NCBI GenBank assembly: GCA_963800865.1 | Contig: CAWDCL010000002.1 | Span: forward strand, 680,870 to 744,869 | Direction: 5' to 3' | From: JALOKP01 sp963800865 | GTDB lineage: Bacteria > Acidobacteriota > Polarisedimenticolia > J045 | DNA length: 64,000 nt | Shown here: one piece after another, positions 1 to 9,342 of the stretch | Layout: each line of letters opens with the position of its first letter | Position numbering within the stretch: the stretch's first letter is position 1 | Position numbers and translations under genes: made by a program | Notes under the pieces: generated by a model | Databases searched by the model: none | What the model was told of the DNA's origin: nothing | The model's input: the letters and a program-made list of their open reading frames with translations, nothing else

Positions 1-2
1 TC

Positions 3-3000
3 GGCCCGCAGCGGGTCGTCGACGGCGAGGCGTCCGGGGCGACGGCGCTCGCCATCGCCGACGTCGACGGCGACGGTGATCCCGACCTGCTGGTGGCGCA
101 GCGCGGCGCCAACCGCGTCCGCTGGTACTCGAACCTTGACGGGCACGGCGTCTTCGGCGCGCCGAACCCCGTCGGCGACCTGATCATCGGAGCGAGCGCG
201 GTCGCCGCGGCCGACCTCGACGGCGACGGCGACATCGACGCCCTCTCCGCCGCCGGGTCTCGCGGCGCGGTCTTCTCCCACGAGAACCTCGACGGCGCCG
301 GCACCTTCGGCCCGCGGCGCGGGATCACGGGGGATCCGGTCGACCCGAGCGACGTCACGGTCGCGGACGTCGACCGCGACGGCGACCTGGACGCGCTCGT
401 GACAGGCCGCGGGGACGGCGAGCTCGCCTGGTACCCGAACCACGGCGGGCAGTACGACTTCACCGACGCGAACGTGGCGCCGGCGGCCGCCTTCGACGGC
501 GACGCCGTGGCGCTGCTGAAGATCACGCTGGCCCACCGCGGGCGGCTCGGCGATTCGCCGCTGGCGCCGGAAAAGGTCGGCCTGCGGCTCCTGCTTCAGG
601 GCGTGGAGGCCCCGACCGCGGCGCAGCTCAACGCCGTGATCGACGTGCTCTGGCTGCTCGTCGACGACGGCTCCGGCGCGTTCGAGCCGGGCGCCGACAC
701 GCCGGTCGCGGCGCTCGACTGGCTGGCGGACTACGACGTGACGTTCCCCTTCACGCTCGGGGACGAAACGGTCGAGGTCCCCGCCGCTGGCTCGAAGACG
801 TTCTTCGTCGTCGCCACGCTGTCCAAGGACGCCTCGCGGCAGGAGCCGCACGCGGTGGGCGTGATCCACCGGACCGACCCGGGAAGCGTCGTGCGCGACG
901 CCGTGTCGGGCCGTCCGCTGCGGCCCGAGCGCTCGCCGGCGACGACGTCGGGATACTGCACCGCGCTGCCGCGCGAGACCGACCCGCCGTTCGTCACCGC
1001 GGTCTTCCCCGCCGACGGAGCGCAGAACGTCGCCCCCAGCACGGAGGTCCTGCTCTTGCTCTCCGAGCCGATCGACCCGGCCAGCGTCGGGCCCGGCGCG
1101 GCCTGGCTGGAGCGCAACGGCGTCAAGGTTGAGGGCAGCGTCCACGCCGCGACCGGCAACGCGCAGCTCGTGATCGACCCCGCGTCCCCGCTGACCCCCG
1201 GCGCACCGTACACGGTGCGCGTCTCCGCGGCGCTCGAGGACCCCGCCGGCAACGGCGCGCTGCCGTTCGCGTCGCAGTTCCTCGTGCTGACCTACGCCGG
1301 ATCGGGCCGCTTCGGCGCCGGGACGGTCGGCGACGCGGCGAGCGGCGCGGTGATCCCGGGCTCCAACGAGGACGAGCACTTCGGCAGCTCGGTCGCCTCG
1401 GTCGGCGACGTGAACGGCGACGGGATCGGGGACCTCGTGATCGGTGCGCCGCACGCGGACGACGGCGCCGCGGCCGACGCCGGGAAGGCGACTCTGGTCT
1501 TCGGCGCGGTCGGCCTGCAGCAGAGCGGGAGCACGGCGCTGCGCCTCGACTACCTCGGCGAGGCGGCAGGCGACGAGGCGGGCACGACGGTCGCGCGCGC
1601 CGGCGACGTCAACGGCGACGGCCTGGCCGACTTCGCGATCGGCGCCCCCGACGCCCACGGCGGCAACGGGCGGGTCTACGTCGTCTTCGGCCACCCGAAC
1701 CTGAGGAACCTCGCCGGCCAGACCCTGCGCCTGGCGAACCTGGCGGCCTGCGCCGCGCCGGCGACGCTGTGCGGGATCGTCCTTACCGGCGAGCTCGCCG
1801 GCGATCGGGCGGGCAGCGCCGTGTCGTACGCCGGGGACCTCGATGCCGACGGTTCGGACGACCTGCTGGTCGGCGCGCCGGGCGCGAGCCCCGACGGCCG
1901 GGCCGGCGCCGGGATCGGCTTCCTCGTCTACGGCCCGCGCGCGCACGGAGTTCTCCCGCTGGGGAACGTTGGCGGGTCGGTCCGCGGGATCGTCTTCCAC
2001 GGCGAGGCCGCGGGAGACGCCGCGGGCGCGTCGGTCTCGGCCTGGGAGGAAGCGCTGCCGGGAGTGGACGACTTCATTCTCGGCGCCCCCGGCGCGTCGC
2101 CGCTCGACGAGTTCGGCGCGCCGCTGGCCGGGGCCGGCTACGTCTACGCGATCCACGGCGGGAGCGCGAACCTGGACGCGAAGGCGGTCGCGGGCGTGAT
2201 CGAGCTGACGCGGGTGGCGAGCGGTGCGCCCGACCAGGTGGAGGGCGTCGTCTTCCTCGGGACCAGCGTCGGCGGCGCGATCGGCCGCTCCGTCGCCGGC
2301 AGCGCCGATCTCGACGGCGACGGCACGCCCGATGTCGCCTTCGGGGCGAACGGCGAAGCCTGGGTGATCCCGGGCAGCGGGCCCAAGACGGTCAGCGGGA
2401 ACACCGATATCCGGCCGCCGAAGAGCGCATCCTCGCTGGTCGGGCCGCTCGTGCGACAGGCTGGCGGAATCGGCGCGATCGAGCAGTTCGGCGCCTACGC
2501 GTTCGTCCCGGGGACGGACGGCCCGCTCGGCGACCTCGTCGTCGCCGGGGCGGGGGACACCGACGGCGACGGCTTCGACGACCTCGTGATCGGCGCGCCG
2601 GACGCCGCGCCGGGCGGCTTCGCCGGCGCCGGCTCGGCCTACCTCGTGCGCGGTGCGCCGCTGCCGCGCGGCCCGGTGCTCGAGCTGTCGCAGGTCGGGC
2701 TCACTATTCCCGGTCTCGTCGTCGACGGCCGCGAGGCGGCGGACGCGCTCGGCAGCGCGGTCGGCGGCGGCTTCGACGTCAACGGCGACGGGATCGACGA
2801 CGCGCTGCTCGGGGCGCCGTTCGCCGACGGCGGCAGCACGCCCCACGACGCCGGCGAGGCGTACGTCCTCTCGCCGCTCGGGCCGGGCGAGGTGGCCCGG
2901 CTCGACCTCGCGCGGCTGACCTTCGCGTCGGCCCGCCTGGAGTGGAGCGTGGCCGGCCGCGCGACCTCCTACAACGTGTATCGCGGCGACGTCCTCGGCC

Positions 3001-3224
3001 TCGCCGCGGCCGGCGGGGCGCGGACCTCGCTGATGCCGCCGCTGGCCTGCGCGATCGACGCCGACGCCGACGCGGACGGCCTGCCGGACGTCGCCGACGC
3101 GACGGCGCCGGCGGCCGGCGCGTCGTTCGCCTATCTCGTCACGGCGCGCAACCTGCACGGCGAGGGGCCGCTCGGCGCGGCGAGCGGCGGGGTCCCGCGC
3201 GTGCAGGATGCGCCCTGCCCGTGA
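3..3224 (+). CDS. FG-GAP/VCBS-repeat secreted protein, 5' end outside window
   Basis: The frame is open from the left edge, so the start lies upstream. The protein is a chain of Ca-binding-type FG-GAP repeats with DxDGDGxxD loops (for example DVDGDGDPDLLV near the start, DVNGDGIGDLVIGAP and DVNGDGIDDALLGAP later), typical of beta-propeller surface proteins. Between the early and late repeats is a Big_5-like domain (motif VFPADGAQNVAP followed by a PLTPGAPYTV segment), and the C-terminus looks like a fibronectin-III-type module ending in APCP. It is probably secreted and used for adhesion or carbohydrate contact; the ligand is unknown. The TGA stop overlaps the GTG start of the following kinase gene (GTGA), implying translational coupling. 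Codon use and GC match the kinase, so it looks native rather than cargo. Confidence 0.85.
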   Translation, partial: GPQRVVDGEASGATALAIADVDGDGDPDLLVAQRGANRVRWYSNLDGHGVFGAPNPVGDLIIGASAVAAADLDGDGDIDALSAAGSRGAVFSHENLDGAGTFGPRRGITGDPVDPSDVTVADVDRDGDLDALVTGRGDGELAWYPNHGGQYDFTDANVAPAAAFDGDAVALLKITLAHRGRLGDSPLAPEKVGLRLLLQGVEAPTAAQLNAVIDVLWLLVDDGSGAFEPGADTPVAALDWLADYDVTFPFTLGDETVEVPAAGSKTFFVVATLSKDASRQEPHAVGVIHRTDPGSVVRDAVSGRPLRPERSPATTSGYCTALPRETDPPFVTAVFPADGAQNVAPSTEVLLLLSEPIDPASVGPGAAWLERNGVKVEGSVHAATGNAQLVIDPASPLTPGAPYTVRVSAALEDPAGNGALPFASQFLVLTYAGSGRFGAGTVGDAASGAVIPGSNEDEHFGSSVASVGDVNGDGIGDLVIGAPHADDGAAADAGKATLVFGAVGLQQSGSTALRLDYLGEAAGDEAGTTVARAGDVNGDGLADFAIGAPDAHGGNGRVYVVFGHPNLRNLAGQTLRLANLAACAAPATLCGIVLTGELAGDRAGSAVSYAGDLDADGSDDLLVGAPGASPDGRAGAGIGFLVYGPRAHGVLPLGNVGGSVRGIVFHGEAAGDAAGASVSAWEEALPGVDDFILGAPGASPLDEFGAPLAGAGYVYAIHGGSANLDAKAVAGVIELTRVASGAPDQVEGVVFLGTSVGGAIGRSVAGSADLDGDGTPDVAFGANGEAWVIPGSGPKTVSGNTDIRPPKSASSLVGPLVRQAGGIGAIEQFGAYAFVPGTDGPLGDLVVAGAGDTDGDGFDDLVIGAPDAAPGGFAGAGSAYLVRGAPLPRGPVLELSQVGLTIPGLVVDGREAADALGSAVGGGFDVNGDGIDDALLGAPFADGGSTPHDAGEAYVLSPLGPGEVARLDLARLTFASARLEWSVAGRATSYNVYRGDVLGLAAAGGARTSLMPPLACAIDADADADGLPDVADATAPAAGASFAYLVTARNLHGEGPLGAASGGVPRVQDAPCP

Positions 3225-5623
3225 GCGGCTCGGGACGCGACAAGCCGCTGCCTCCGTCGACTTCGGCCGCGACGGTCGGCCGGGACGTGGACTCCCGGGC
3301 GGACACGCGTGCGGCGCCGGCCGGGAAGTCGGCCGGGCGTCCGCCGCGACCCGACGGGATCGCCCACTACCGGATCGTGCGCGAACTCGGCGCGGGCGGG
3401 ATGGGCTGCGTCTACGAGGCCCACGACCTGATCCTCGATCGCCGCGTCGCGCTCAAGGTGCTGGCCGGGCACCTCGCGCACTCGCCGCAGGCGGCCGAAC
3501 GCTTCGAGCGCGAAGCCTGGGTCGCGGGCCGGCTCGATCACCCGAACCTCGTGCCGGTCTTCGAGCGCGGCGAGTGGGAGGGGACGCGCTACTTCACGAT
3601 GCAGTACGTCGACGGCGGCTCGCTGGGCGACGTCGTCCGCCGGTTGCGGGAGACCGGGCGCGACGAGCGGCACGGCCTCGTCTTCGGCACCCGCGACTAT
3701 GTGGTGTGGGTTCTCGCGCACCTCGTCACCGCCGCGCGCGCGATCGACTACGCCCACCGCCACGGGGTCGTGCACCGCGACATCAAGCCGATGAACCTGC
3801 TGCTCTCGGCCGAGGACGGCGCGATCAAGGTCGCCGACTTCGGCCTGGCGCTCGAGGCCGCCTCGCCGCGCCTGACGACCGTCGGCTCGGTGCTCGGCAC
3901 GATCGCCTACATGGCGCCCGAGCAGGTGCTCGGCCGGAGCGACGAGATCGGCGTCGCGACCGACGTCTACGCCCTCGGCGTGACGCTGTTCGAGCTGCTG
4001 ACGCTCGAGCTGCCGTACGGCGGGGCGACGCAGCAGCTCTACGTGCAGGAGGTCCTGACTGGCTCCGAGCGCCGCGCCAGCCGGATCAACGCGCGGGTCG
4101 GCTCGGACCTGGAGACCGTGATCCACAAGGCGCTCGAGAAGGAGCCGCAGGACCGCTACGCGAGCGCCGCGGCGTTCGCGGACGACCTGCAGGCGGTGCT
4201 CGATTTCCGGCCGATCCAGGCGCGGCGCCTGCCCTGGCCGCGCCGGGCGGTGAAGGCGGCACGGCGCCGCCCGGCGGTCGCCGCGCTGCTGGCGCTGGCC
4301 CTGGTCAGCGTGCCGACGATCGGGCTCCTCGCCCAGCGCGCCGTGGCCCACCGGAGACTGGCGACGGCGAACCGGGTCGAGACACTGTGGCGCGAGGCGC
4401 GCTTTCTCGCCGAGCGTCCGGCGCGGCAACGCGACGTCGTCGAGCGCGCCAGCGCGATCCTGGCGCTCGATCCGGCGCACCTGCCGGCGCTGCGCGCGCG
4501 GGCCTTCGGGTACCGCCGCCTGGCGGAGGAGGCGCGCGAGGACGCCGAGCGCTCGCGCCTGCGCGGGCTCGCGCTGGCCGACGTCGCGCGGCTGACCGAG
4601 CTGGCGCCGGACGCCGCCTGGCCGCAGCGCCTCGCGGCCGACACCCTGCGGCAGTTCGGCCGCGAAGACGACGCCCGCGCGGCCGACGGTCGGGCGGCCG
4701 AACGGCGCGGAACGGTCCCGTCCGACGAGGACCAGTTCCTCGACGCCCTCCTGGCCTATGATCGCGGTGACTTCGACGCGGCGATCGCCGGCCTGTCGCC
4801 GATCGTCGCGCGCAAGCCGCAATCGCTGGCCGAGCTGCGCTGGCGCGCCCGGTCCTATGCCGCCCGCGGCGACGTCGAGGCCGCGCTGATCGACTACCGC
4901 GTCGCGGCGGCGATCAACCCGGAGGACGTCTTCAGCTATTTCGACCTCGGCGAGCTGCTCGGGCGGATGGGGAAGTTCGACGAGGCGCAGACCTACCTGC
5001 GGCGGGCGCTCGAGATCGAGCCCGGGCGGTTCGAGGTCCGCGAGGCGCTGGCCGACAACCTCCTGGCCGAGGGGCGGGCGCAGTTCGCCGAAGGAGCGCG
5101 CGCGGCGGCGCAGGCGTCGTTCGCGGCGGCGGAGCGCGAGGCGCGGCAGGCGCTGGCGCTGAACCCCGCGGCGACCTGGGCCCGGATCGATCTCGGCGCG
5201 AGCCTGATGGAGGCCGAACGGTCGGCCGTCACGAGCGATCCGCGCCGCGTCGCGGCGGCGATCGACGCCTACGAGGAGGCGTTCGCGGCGCTCCAGCGGG
5301 CTGGCGGCGCGGCCGACCCGCGCGCGCTGGTCGCGGTCTCGGCCAACCTCTGCGATGCGCTGATCCAGCAGCGACAGCTGACGCGGGCCCTCGCGGTCTG
5401 CCGAGCGGCGGCCGACGCCAACCCGGACGAGGCGGTCGCGCACTACAACCTGGCCGGTGCGTACGCGCTGCTCGGGCGGCGCGAGGAAGCGCTGGCGGAA
5501 CTCGAGCGCGACGTCGCGCTGGGCGATCGCGACGCCGCGTACCTTGCGGCGGACCCCTGGTTCGGGGCGCTCCGGGACGAGTCGCGCTTCGCGGCCCTCG
5601 TGGCGCGGATGCAGGCTCCGTAG
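3221..5623 (+). CDS. Membrane serine/threonine protein kinase with TPR sensor domain
   Basis: An 800-aa Hanks-type kinase. Visible motifs: glycine loop GAGGMG at about 57-62, catalytic-site Lys in VALKV at about 79, catalytic loop HRDIKPMN at about 185-192, DFG at about 206 and APE at about 232. A single hydrophobic segment at about 352-371 (ALLALALVSVPTIGLL) should anchor it in the inner membrane, followed by a long alpha-helical TPR region to the C-terminus. The GTG start was chosen because it overlaps the upstream stop by four bases and sits just before an unstructured linker; the same frame is open far upstream only because of antisense-free GC-rich sequence. Kinase-TPR proteins of this layout are common in Acidobacteriota and Planctomycetes. 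Coupling to the FG-GAP gene suggests joint expression; the substrate is unknown. Confidence 0.9.
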   Translation: MSGSGRDKPLPPSTSAATVGRDVDSRADTRAAPAGKSAGRPPRPDGIAHYRIVRELGAGGMGCVYEAHDLILDRRVALKVLAGHLAHSPQAAERFEREAWVAGRLDHPNLVPVFERGEWEGTRYFTMQYVDGGSLGDVVRRLRETGRDERHGLVFGTRDYVVWVLAHLVTAARAIDYAHRHGVVHRDIKPMNLLLSAEDGAIKVADFGLALEAASPRLTTVGSVLGTIAYMAPEQVLGRSDEIGVATDVYALGVTLFELLTLELPYGGATQQLYVQEVLTGSERRASRINARVGSDLETVIHKALEKEPQDRYASAAAFADDLQAVLDFRPIQARRLPWPRRAVKAARRRPAVAALLALALVSVPTIGLLAQRAVAHRRLATANRVETLWREARFLAERPARQRDVVERASAILALDPAHLPALRARAFGYRRLAEEAREDAERSRLRGLALADVARLTELAPDAAWPQRLAADTLRQFGREDDARAADGRAAERRGTVPSDEDQFLDALLAYDRGDFDAAIAGLSPIVARKPQSLAELRWRARSYAARGDVEAALIDYRVAAAINPEDVFSYFDLGELLGRMGKFDEAQTYLRRALEIEPGRFEVREALADNLLAEGRAQFAEGARAAAQASFAAAEREARQALALNPAATWARIDLGASLMEAERSAVTSDPRRVAAAIDAYEEAFAALQRAGGAADPRALVAVSANLCDALIQQRQLTRALAVCRAAADANPDEAVAHYNLAGAYALLGRREEALAELERDVALGDRDAAYLAADPWFGALRDESRFAALVARMQAP

Positions 5624-5639
5624 CCCGGCCGTACTGGCA

Positions 5640-5770
5640 GACGTCCGTTCCGACCCGCGTCGCGACCTGTCCGGTCGGGAACGGGCCGCACACCGGAACG
5701 TCGAAGCTGCCGGCGTCGTTGGAAAGCAGGTCGCGCCGCACCACCACGTAGAACAGCTCGGCAGCGCCCG
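5640..5770 (-). pseudogene. C-terminal remnant of a secreted protein
   Basis: On the minus strand this stretch reads GAAELFYVVVRRDLLSND and then a proline/glycine tail. It resembles the C-terminal module of native secreted proteins of this genome. Its upstream part has been lost at the junction with the A-type element at about 5770. Only a fragment survives; no start or clear stop was identified. Confidence 0.3.
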
Positions 5771-6346
5771 GAGCCGGCGGAAGGGAACTCGGCCGGCGCT
5801 CTCGTGCCGGAGGCGGGGGAGGGGAAGGGCTCGGACGAGATGCCGGTGCCCGCGTCCGGTGCTGCGGTGCCGGCTCGCGGGGCCGACCGCGCGCTGCGAT
5901 GCGTCCCCCGGGCGCGCCGTCAGTACCCGTGGGCGGAACTGATGCGGCGGGTCTTCGCCGTCGACGTGCTGGAGTGTCCGCGGTGTCACGCGCCCATGCG
6001 AATTCTCGCGGCGATCCACCCGCCCGACGCGGCCGCCGCGATCCTGGAGTGCCTCGGCCTGCCGGCCCGACCGCCACCCGCGGCCTCGGCCCGTCGGGCT
6101 GTTCGACCCCGATCCGGAGTGGTCTCGCGATCCGGAGTGGTCCCGCGAGTGAGGAAACGCCTCACGCGGGGAGGGGTCTGCCGGGCTCCGAGTGAGTTCG
6201 GCCGGCCGCGGCCGCGGAGCGGTCGGCCCGGCGTCGAAGCGGAACCCTGATTACCCCTGACTCGATCTCAGCCTGCGGTCAGCCCCGTCCCGACGCGCCG
6301 GTGCTACCCTCAGCCCGTGCTGAAACGCGGGCCATTCCGCTTATCC
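5770..6346 (+). mobile_element. Element A, copy 1: 3' end of an IS91-like (Y2_Tnp) element
   Basis: The copy keeps the transposase C-terminus (about 5773-6250) plus about 100 bp of conserved terminal DNA ending in CGGGCCATTCCGCTTATCC at 6346. The 5' break falls inside the transposase gene. The coded segment includes RRVFAVDVLECPRCHAPM, a zinc-ribbon-like motif found in PF04986 transposases. The tail contains a CCCGTG/CGCGGG hairpin just inside the end. The base following the end begins GTTC, which is the tetranucleotide next to IS91 ends. Confidence 0.8.
5773..6250 (+). pseudogene. Y2-type transposase, C-terminal fragment (A copy 1)
   Basis: Only about the last 130 residues remain, from PEAGEGKGSDEM through the CPRCH zinc-ribbon motif. 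An 8-bp deletion near 6092, compared with the copies at 7.4 and 30.2 kb, shifts the frame so that the shared tail (PEWSRE then stop) is lost and the reading frame runs on to 6250. No catalytic HUH or tyrosine region is present, so it cannot be active. Confidence 0.75.
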
Positions 6347-6393
6347 GTTCAACGACCTTGGCATGATCTCGTTCCCGTGCCGTGGGCGGTGAG

Positions 6394-6756
6394 ATGAGAT
6401 ACTTAGTTGGAACGCTCGTGGCGATGCTCGGCGGCCTCTTCATTGTACTGGCCTACCGTCGCGGTGTTCTTCGACTAGGCGAGCCGTCGAACGAATCGCG
6501 TAGCTCACCGCTTCGCTTCTTCGCCAGCTTGTTCCGCGATTCGTTCCTTGGGGTATTCCTACTGCTATGGAGTCTTATCTTACTGAACCCGGATGCGCCA
6601 GCGCGAGCAGTATTTGAGCGCGGTCACCTTGAAGTGCTTGCGCTCCTGGCTGGAGCAGCGGCACTGATTGTATCGCTCGGATCGCTGTGGCACGCGATTA
6701 TCCTCCGCGGGATTCGACGCGCCCTCAGAGCGAGGTCTACGAGCGGTGACCGGTGA
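6394..6756 (+). CDS. Hypothetical three-helix membrane protein
   Basis: A 120-aa protein with no recognised family. Hydrophobic helices lie at about 4-21 (VGTLVAMLGGLFIVLAY), 49-67 (FLGVFLLLWSLILL) and 80-103 (VLALLAGAAALIVSLGSLW), followed by a basic tail. The ATG at 6394 is preferred over the in-frame GTG at 6382. GC is visibly lower than in neighbours, suggesting foreign origin. It begins 47 bp after the end of A copy 1, and its last codons run into a C-type repeat (from 6752), so the native C-terminus may have been replaced. It could be a former integron cassette gene, but no attC was found. Confidence 0.55.
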   Translation: MRYLVGTLVAMLGGLFIVLAYRRGVLRLGEPSNESRSSPLRFFASLFRDSFLGVFLLLWSLILLNPDAPARAVFERGHLEVLALLAGAAALIVSLGSLWHAIILRGIRRALRARSTSGDR

Positions 6757-6920
6757 AGGCGGCCACCGATCTTGGAACGCGGCTGGGCGCGGTTTTCGCC
6801 GTCGCAAAGGCCATCGCGACACTCACTCAGCGAGGCGAAATCCGGCCGAGCGTGAGCACAGCGACGGGGATTGCACGTCGAGCGGCGTGCTGGGCTGCAC
6901 GAGCGCAGACGACGACCTCG
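6752..6920 (+). repeat. Element C terminal repeat, copy 1
   Basis: A block of about 170 bp starting GGTGAAGGCGGCCACCGATC and shared with 32003-32180 and 63698-63875. A shorter form occurs at 59146. The core CGATCTTGGATCG is nearly palindromic. At 63.7 kb the same block is joined to the C-terminal part of an integrase-core transposase on the minus strand, which identifies it as that element's end. Confidence 0.7.
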
Positions 6921-6981
6921 GCCTTCGCAGACCCGCGGGTACGGAAATTGTCAACGATTCTGAGACACCCATAGGTTGAGT

Positions 6982-7137
6982 TTACTGAGCAGCCTCCTTG
7001 TCCGGTGCCGGCGGGTTGATCCAGACGGCAGCGGGAAGCGCCTGCGGCCGCGGCAGGCCGTGAACAAACCGCTCCGGCCGAGCGGCGTAGGCCTTCGCCA
7101 ACACGCTGCGGCGCGCGTCGAGCACGCCGGTCGCGCG
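6982..7137 (-). pseudogene. IS3-like integrase-core transposase, C-terminal tip
   Basis: The minus strand encodes about 50 residues including KAYAARPERFVHGLPRP and ending PAAVWINPPAPDKEAAQ with a TAA stop at 6982-6984. This tail (PERFVxGxPxPxxLPxAVWINPP) is the usual C-terminus of IS3-family OrfB proteins. All catalytic residues are missing, the rest having been cut off at the junction with A copy 2. Confidence 0.7.
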
Positions 7138-7140
7138 ATC

Positions 7141-7467
7141 GTGATGCCGCCGGTGCCCGCGGCCGGTGCAGCGGCGCCGGCTCCCGGGGTCGACCGCGCG
7201 CCGCCGCGCGTCCCCCGGGCGCGCCGCCCGTACCCCTGGGCGGACCTGATGCGGCGGGTCTTCGCCGTCGACGTGCTGGAGTGTCCGCGGTGTCACGCGC
7301 CCATGCGAATTCTCGCGGCGATCCACCCGCCCGACGCGGCCGCCGCGATCCTGGAGTGCCTCGGCCTGCCGGCCCGACCGCCACCCGCGGCCTCGGCCCG
7401 CCGGCCCGTCGGGCTGTTCGACCCCGATCCGGAGTGGTCCCGCGATCCGGAGTGGTCCCGCGAGTGA
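7141..7467 (+). pseudogene. Y2-type transposase, C-terminal fragment (A copy 2)
   Basis: About 108 residues in one open frame from MPPVPAAGA to the conserved tail DPEWSRE and TGA at 7467. It contains the CPRCH motif of the C-terminal zinc ribbon. All catalytic parts lie in the missing 5' portion. Confidence 0.75.
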
Positions 7468-7661
7468 GGAAGCGCCTCACGCGGAGAGGGGTCTGCCGGG
7501 CTCCGAGTGAGTTCGGCCGGCCGCGGCCGCGGAGCGGTCGGCCCGCCGTCGAAGCGGAACCCTGATTACCCCTGACTCGATCTCAGCCTGCGGTCAGCCC
7601 CGTCCCGACGCGCCGGTGCTACCCTCAGCCCGTGCTGAAACGCGGGCCATTCCGCTTATCC
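7141..7661 (+). mobile_element. Element A, copy 2
   Basis: Same constant 3' end as copy 1 (TTCCGCTTATCC ending at 7661), but the 5' break lies at a different point in the transposase gene. It is slightly more diverged (for example VPAAGAAAPAPGVDR). The following bases are GTCG rather than GTTC. Confidence 0.8.
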
Positions 7662-7827
7662 GTCGCGCGACTCACTCCGCGATCACGCAGGGGGCCCTCC
7701 GTGCTCCACCCTGCTCAGCTCCGCCACATCAGCACGCGAGGCTCACTGCCGATCCTGGCACGCTTCGCCCAGCCCCGTACTCCGAGCTGGGACTGGCAGC
7801 CTCCGGTCACCTCTCGTCGCCCGCTCC

Positions 7828-8148
7828 TCAGTCGACGGTAACGACGACGTATTGGGTGCCGGACGGCTGGTAGTACGTTCCACCGCACTGTTGCAGCGTG
7901 GCGCCTTCGATGACGACCGTCGTGCAACTCGGTGGGAGAGAGGCGACGTAGATCGTCGTCCGGCGGATGCAGCGCCTCGTGGTCCGGCGGGCAACTCCGG
8001 CGACACTCGCCGGAGTCGCGGGGCGGCCGACTCTGGCCTCGGCTGAACCGGAGCCGATCCCACCAGGCACCCATGCATCGGCTAGCAGGAACATCCCGGC
8101 AAGTCCGACGACGAGCGCGACCCTCTTGACCTGCCTGCTCACACTCAT
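7828..8148 (-). CDS. Small secreted protein with GGxYYQ C-terminal domain
   Basis: A 106-aa protein. The N-terminal hydrophobic stretch VALVVGLAGMFLLADAW looks like a signal sequence. The C-terminal 45 residues (TTIYVASLPPSCTT then QQCGGTYYQPSGTQYVVV) match the C-terminus of the protein at 22844-23353, including the paired Cys and the GGxxYQ motif, so the two define one small periplasmic or surface domain. Its ATG overlaps the stop of the upstream DUF2092 gene (ATGA), placing it last in the long minus-strand operon. Function is unknown; in both clusters it directly follows DUF2092, which suggests the two proteins work together. Confidence 0.7.
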   Translation of the reverse strand: MSVSRQVKRVALVVGLAGMFLLADAWVPGGIGSGSAEARVGRPATPASVAGVARRTTRRCIRRTTIYVASLPPSCTTVVIEGATLQQCGGTYYQPSGTQYVVVTVD

Positions 8149-8946
8149 GGTTTGCCTCCACCGAGCTCAACCTCGCCCACTTCATTGAACTGCAGCGTCT
8201 CGAGCCTCTTTGCGCCGCTTGCCGGGGTGAAGGCGAAACGGCCAACAGGGACCTCGGGGCGCACGTTCCAGTCATCGAAGGTCACGACGTACTCCGGAGC
8301 GCCGGTCATCCACTTCGTGGTGATCAGGTACTTCATGGGCAGGGGCTGATCCCCGGTCTGCACCCAGATCTGCCAGTCGACTTTCGCCGCCCGGAACGCC
8401 AGGTGGTGACACTCGACGCCGTTGACGTAGCCGATACCCTCGTAGGTGCCACTCTTCACGTCGGTGAGCAGGCCGGCGTAGGCGTCGGCGTAGAGCAGGT
8501 CGGCACCCGACATCTCGAGCCCGATCTCGTCGCGCAGCGTCGCGATGACCCCGTCGATGGTCCCGGGCACCGCGACCTGGAAGTACACGCCACGCTCCTT
8601 GTTCGATAATGTCGCGGTCTTGCCGTCGGCGTAGACCTCGAAGCTCCCCGAAGGCCCGCTTCGCTTCGCGTAGTAGTTCCCGGGACGGACGAGGAGAATG
8701 CTACCCGAGCTGCTAAGCTGGAGCTTCTGCCCGCCAGGTCGAGGTACTCGAGGGTGACGTCGGCGTTCACGCTGAACGCTCGCAGGTTCCCGAGATACTC
8801 GACATCTCGCGCAGCACACCGTCTGCGTCCACTGAGATGCCGGTCGCGGCCAGCGCTGGGCCGGCTGCGGCACCCAGCGCCGCGACGATCGCGAACGCGT
8901 GGCACGCCCACCGGAGGCGGGCTCGGCCGAAGCGATTCGTTCCCAT
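8145..8946 (-). pseudogene. DUF2092 family periplasmic protein, frameshifted
   Basis: The start at 8946 gives MGTNRFGRARLRW followed by a signal peptide (FAIVAALGAAAGPALA). The mature part is spread over three frames: ISVDADGVLREMSS, then YLGNLRAFSVNADVTLEYLD, then QKLQLSSSGSILLVRPGNYY to the stop at 8145. Two single-base indels, near 8810 and 8735, explain this. DUF2092 proteins are secreted, LolA-like in fold by family knowledge, and often sit beside porins and other outer-membrane genes. An intact homologue is at 23350-24132. The stop is ATGA-coupled to the small secreted protein downstream. Confidence 0.75.
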
Positions 8947-8961
8947 GTTCTCTCCTTGCTC

Positions 8962-8981
8962 ACCACCGGACCGGCGGTGGT
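8962..8981 (-). promoter_or_regulatory. Conserved intra-operon hairpin, copy 1
   Basis: ACCACCG and CGGTGGT form a perfect 7-bp stem around a 6-base loop (GACCGG on the plus strand). It lies 16 bp upstream of the DUF2092 start. The same loop and stem, with a compensatory base-pair change, occurs at 15380-15397 upstream of the cupin gene. It may be an RNA processing, translation-control or protein-binding site. Confidence 0.5.
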
Positions 8982-9036
8982 AGCGGTTCTCGAAGGGCAA
9001 ACCCGGCCGTCTGCGGTGCTCGACTCGATGCGCACC

Positions 9037-9342
9037 TCATTCGAACGTCACGTTGAAGCCGACGAAGTCCTGCCACGCGGGCCACCCGGCGCCATCGTCG
9101 AGCACGGACCACTGCGGCTCGACGAACGTGTTGTAGACCCGCTTCTCGGTGCGCACGACCTTGCCAATGCCGACCCCCAGCGGCACGCCGTGGGCGTGGT
9201 TCTCGAGGTCCCGGGTCATGGTTCCCGTCGAGCGCAGGCTGAGGCCGACAGGATGTCGGGATCGCGCAGCCCGGCCCCCTGCTCGACGCGGTCCGGCGAC
9301 CCGACGTGGCCTGCCGATGAACACGAGGGTCCCTTCTGTCAT
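9037..9342 (-). pseudogene. MetA-pathway-like outer-membrane protein, truncated
   Basis: The last about 60 residues (RSTGTMTRDLENHAHGVPLGVG then VEPQWSVLDDGAGWPAWQ to VGFNVTFE) are homologous to the C-terminus of the barrel protein at 21882-22706. The first two thirds are absent and the N-terminal 35 residues look out of frame. The ATG overlaps the stop of the upstream porin gene (ATGA), so it was once part of the operon. The full-length family consists of beta-barrels of the Phenol_MetA_deg / transporter type. Confidence 0.6.

Noticed and set aside
1769..3220. Upstream extension of the kinase frame
   Set aside because: The sequence there is Arg-rich and overlaps the FG-GAP gene in another frame; the GTG at 3221 overlaps its stop.
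3131..6019. A 962-codon open frame on the minus strand opposite the kinase
   Set aside because: Arg/Ala-rich antisense frame of a GC-rich gene, with no domain; the plus-strand kinase has all catalytic motifs.
6394..6756. Classification of this small membrane gene as an integron cassette
   Set aside because: No core site at its start and no attC after it; the ends were replaced by A and C sequences.
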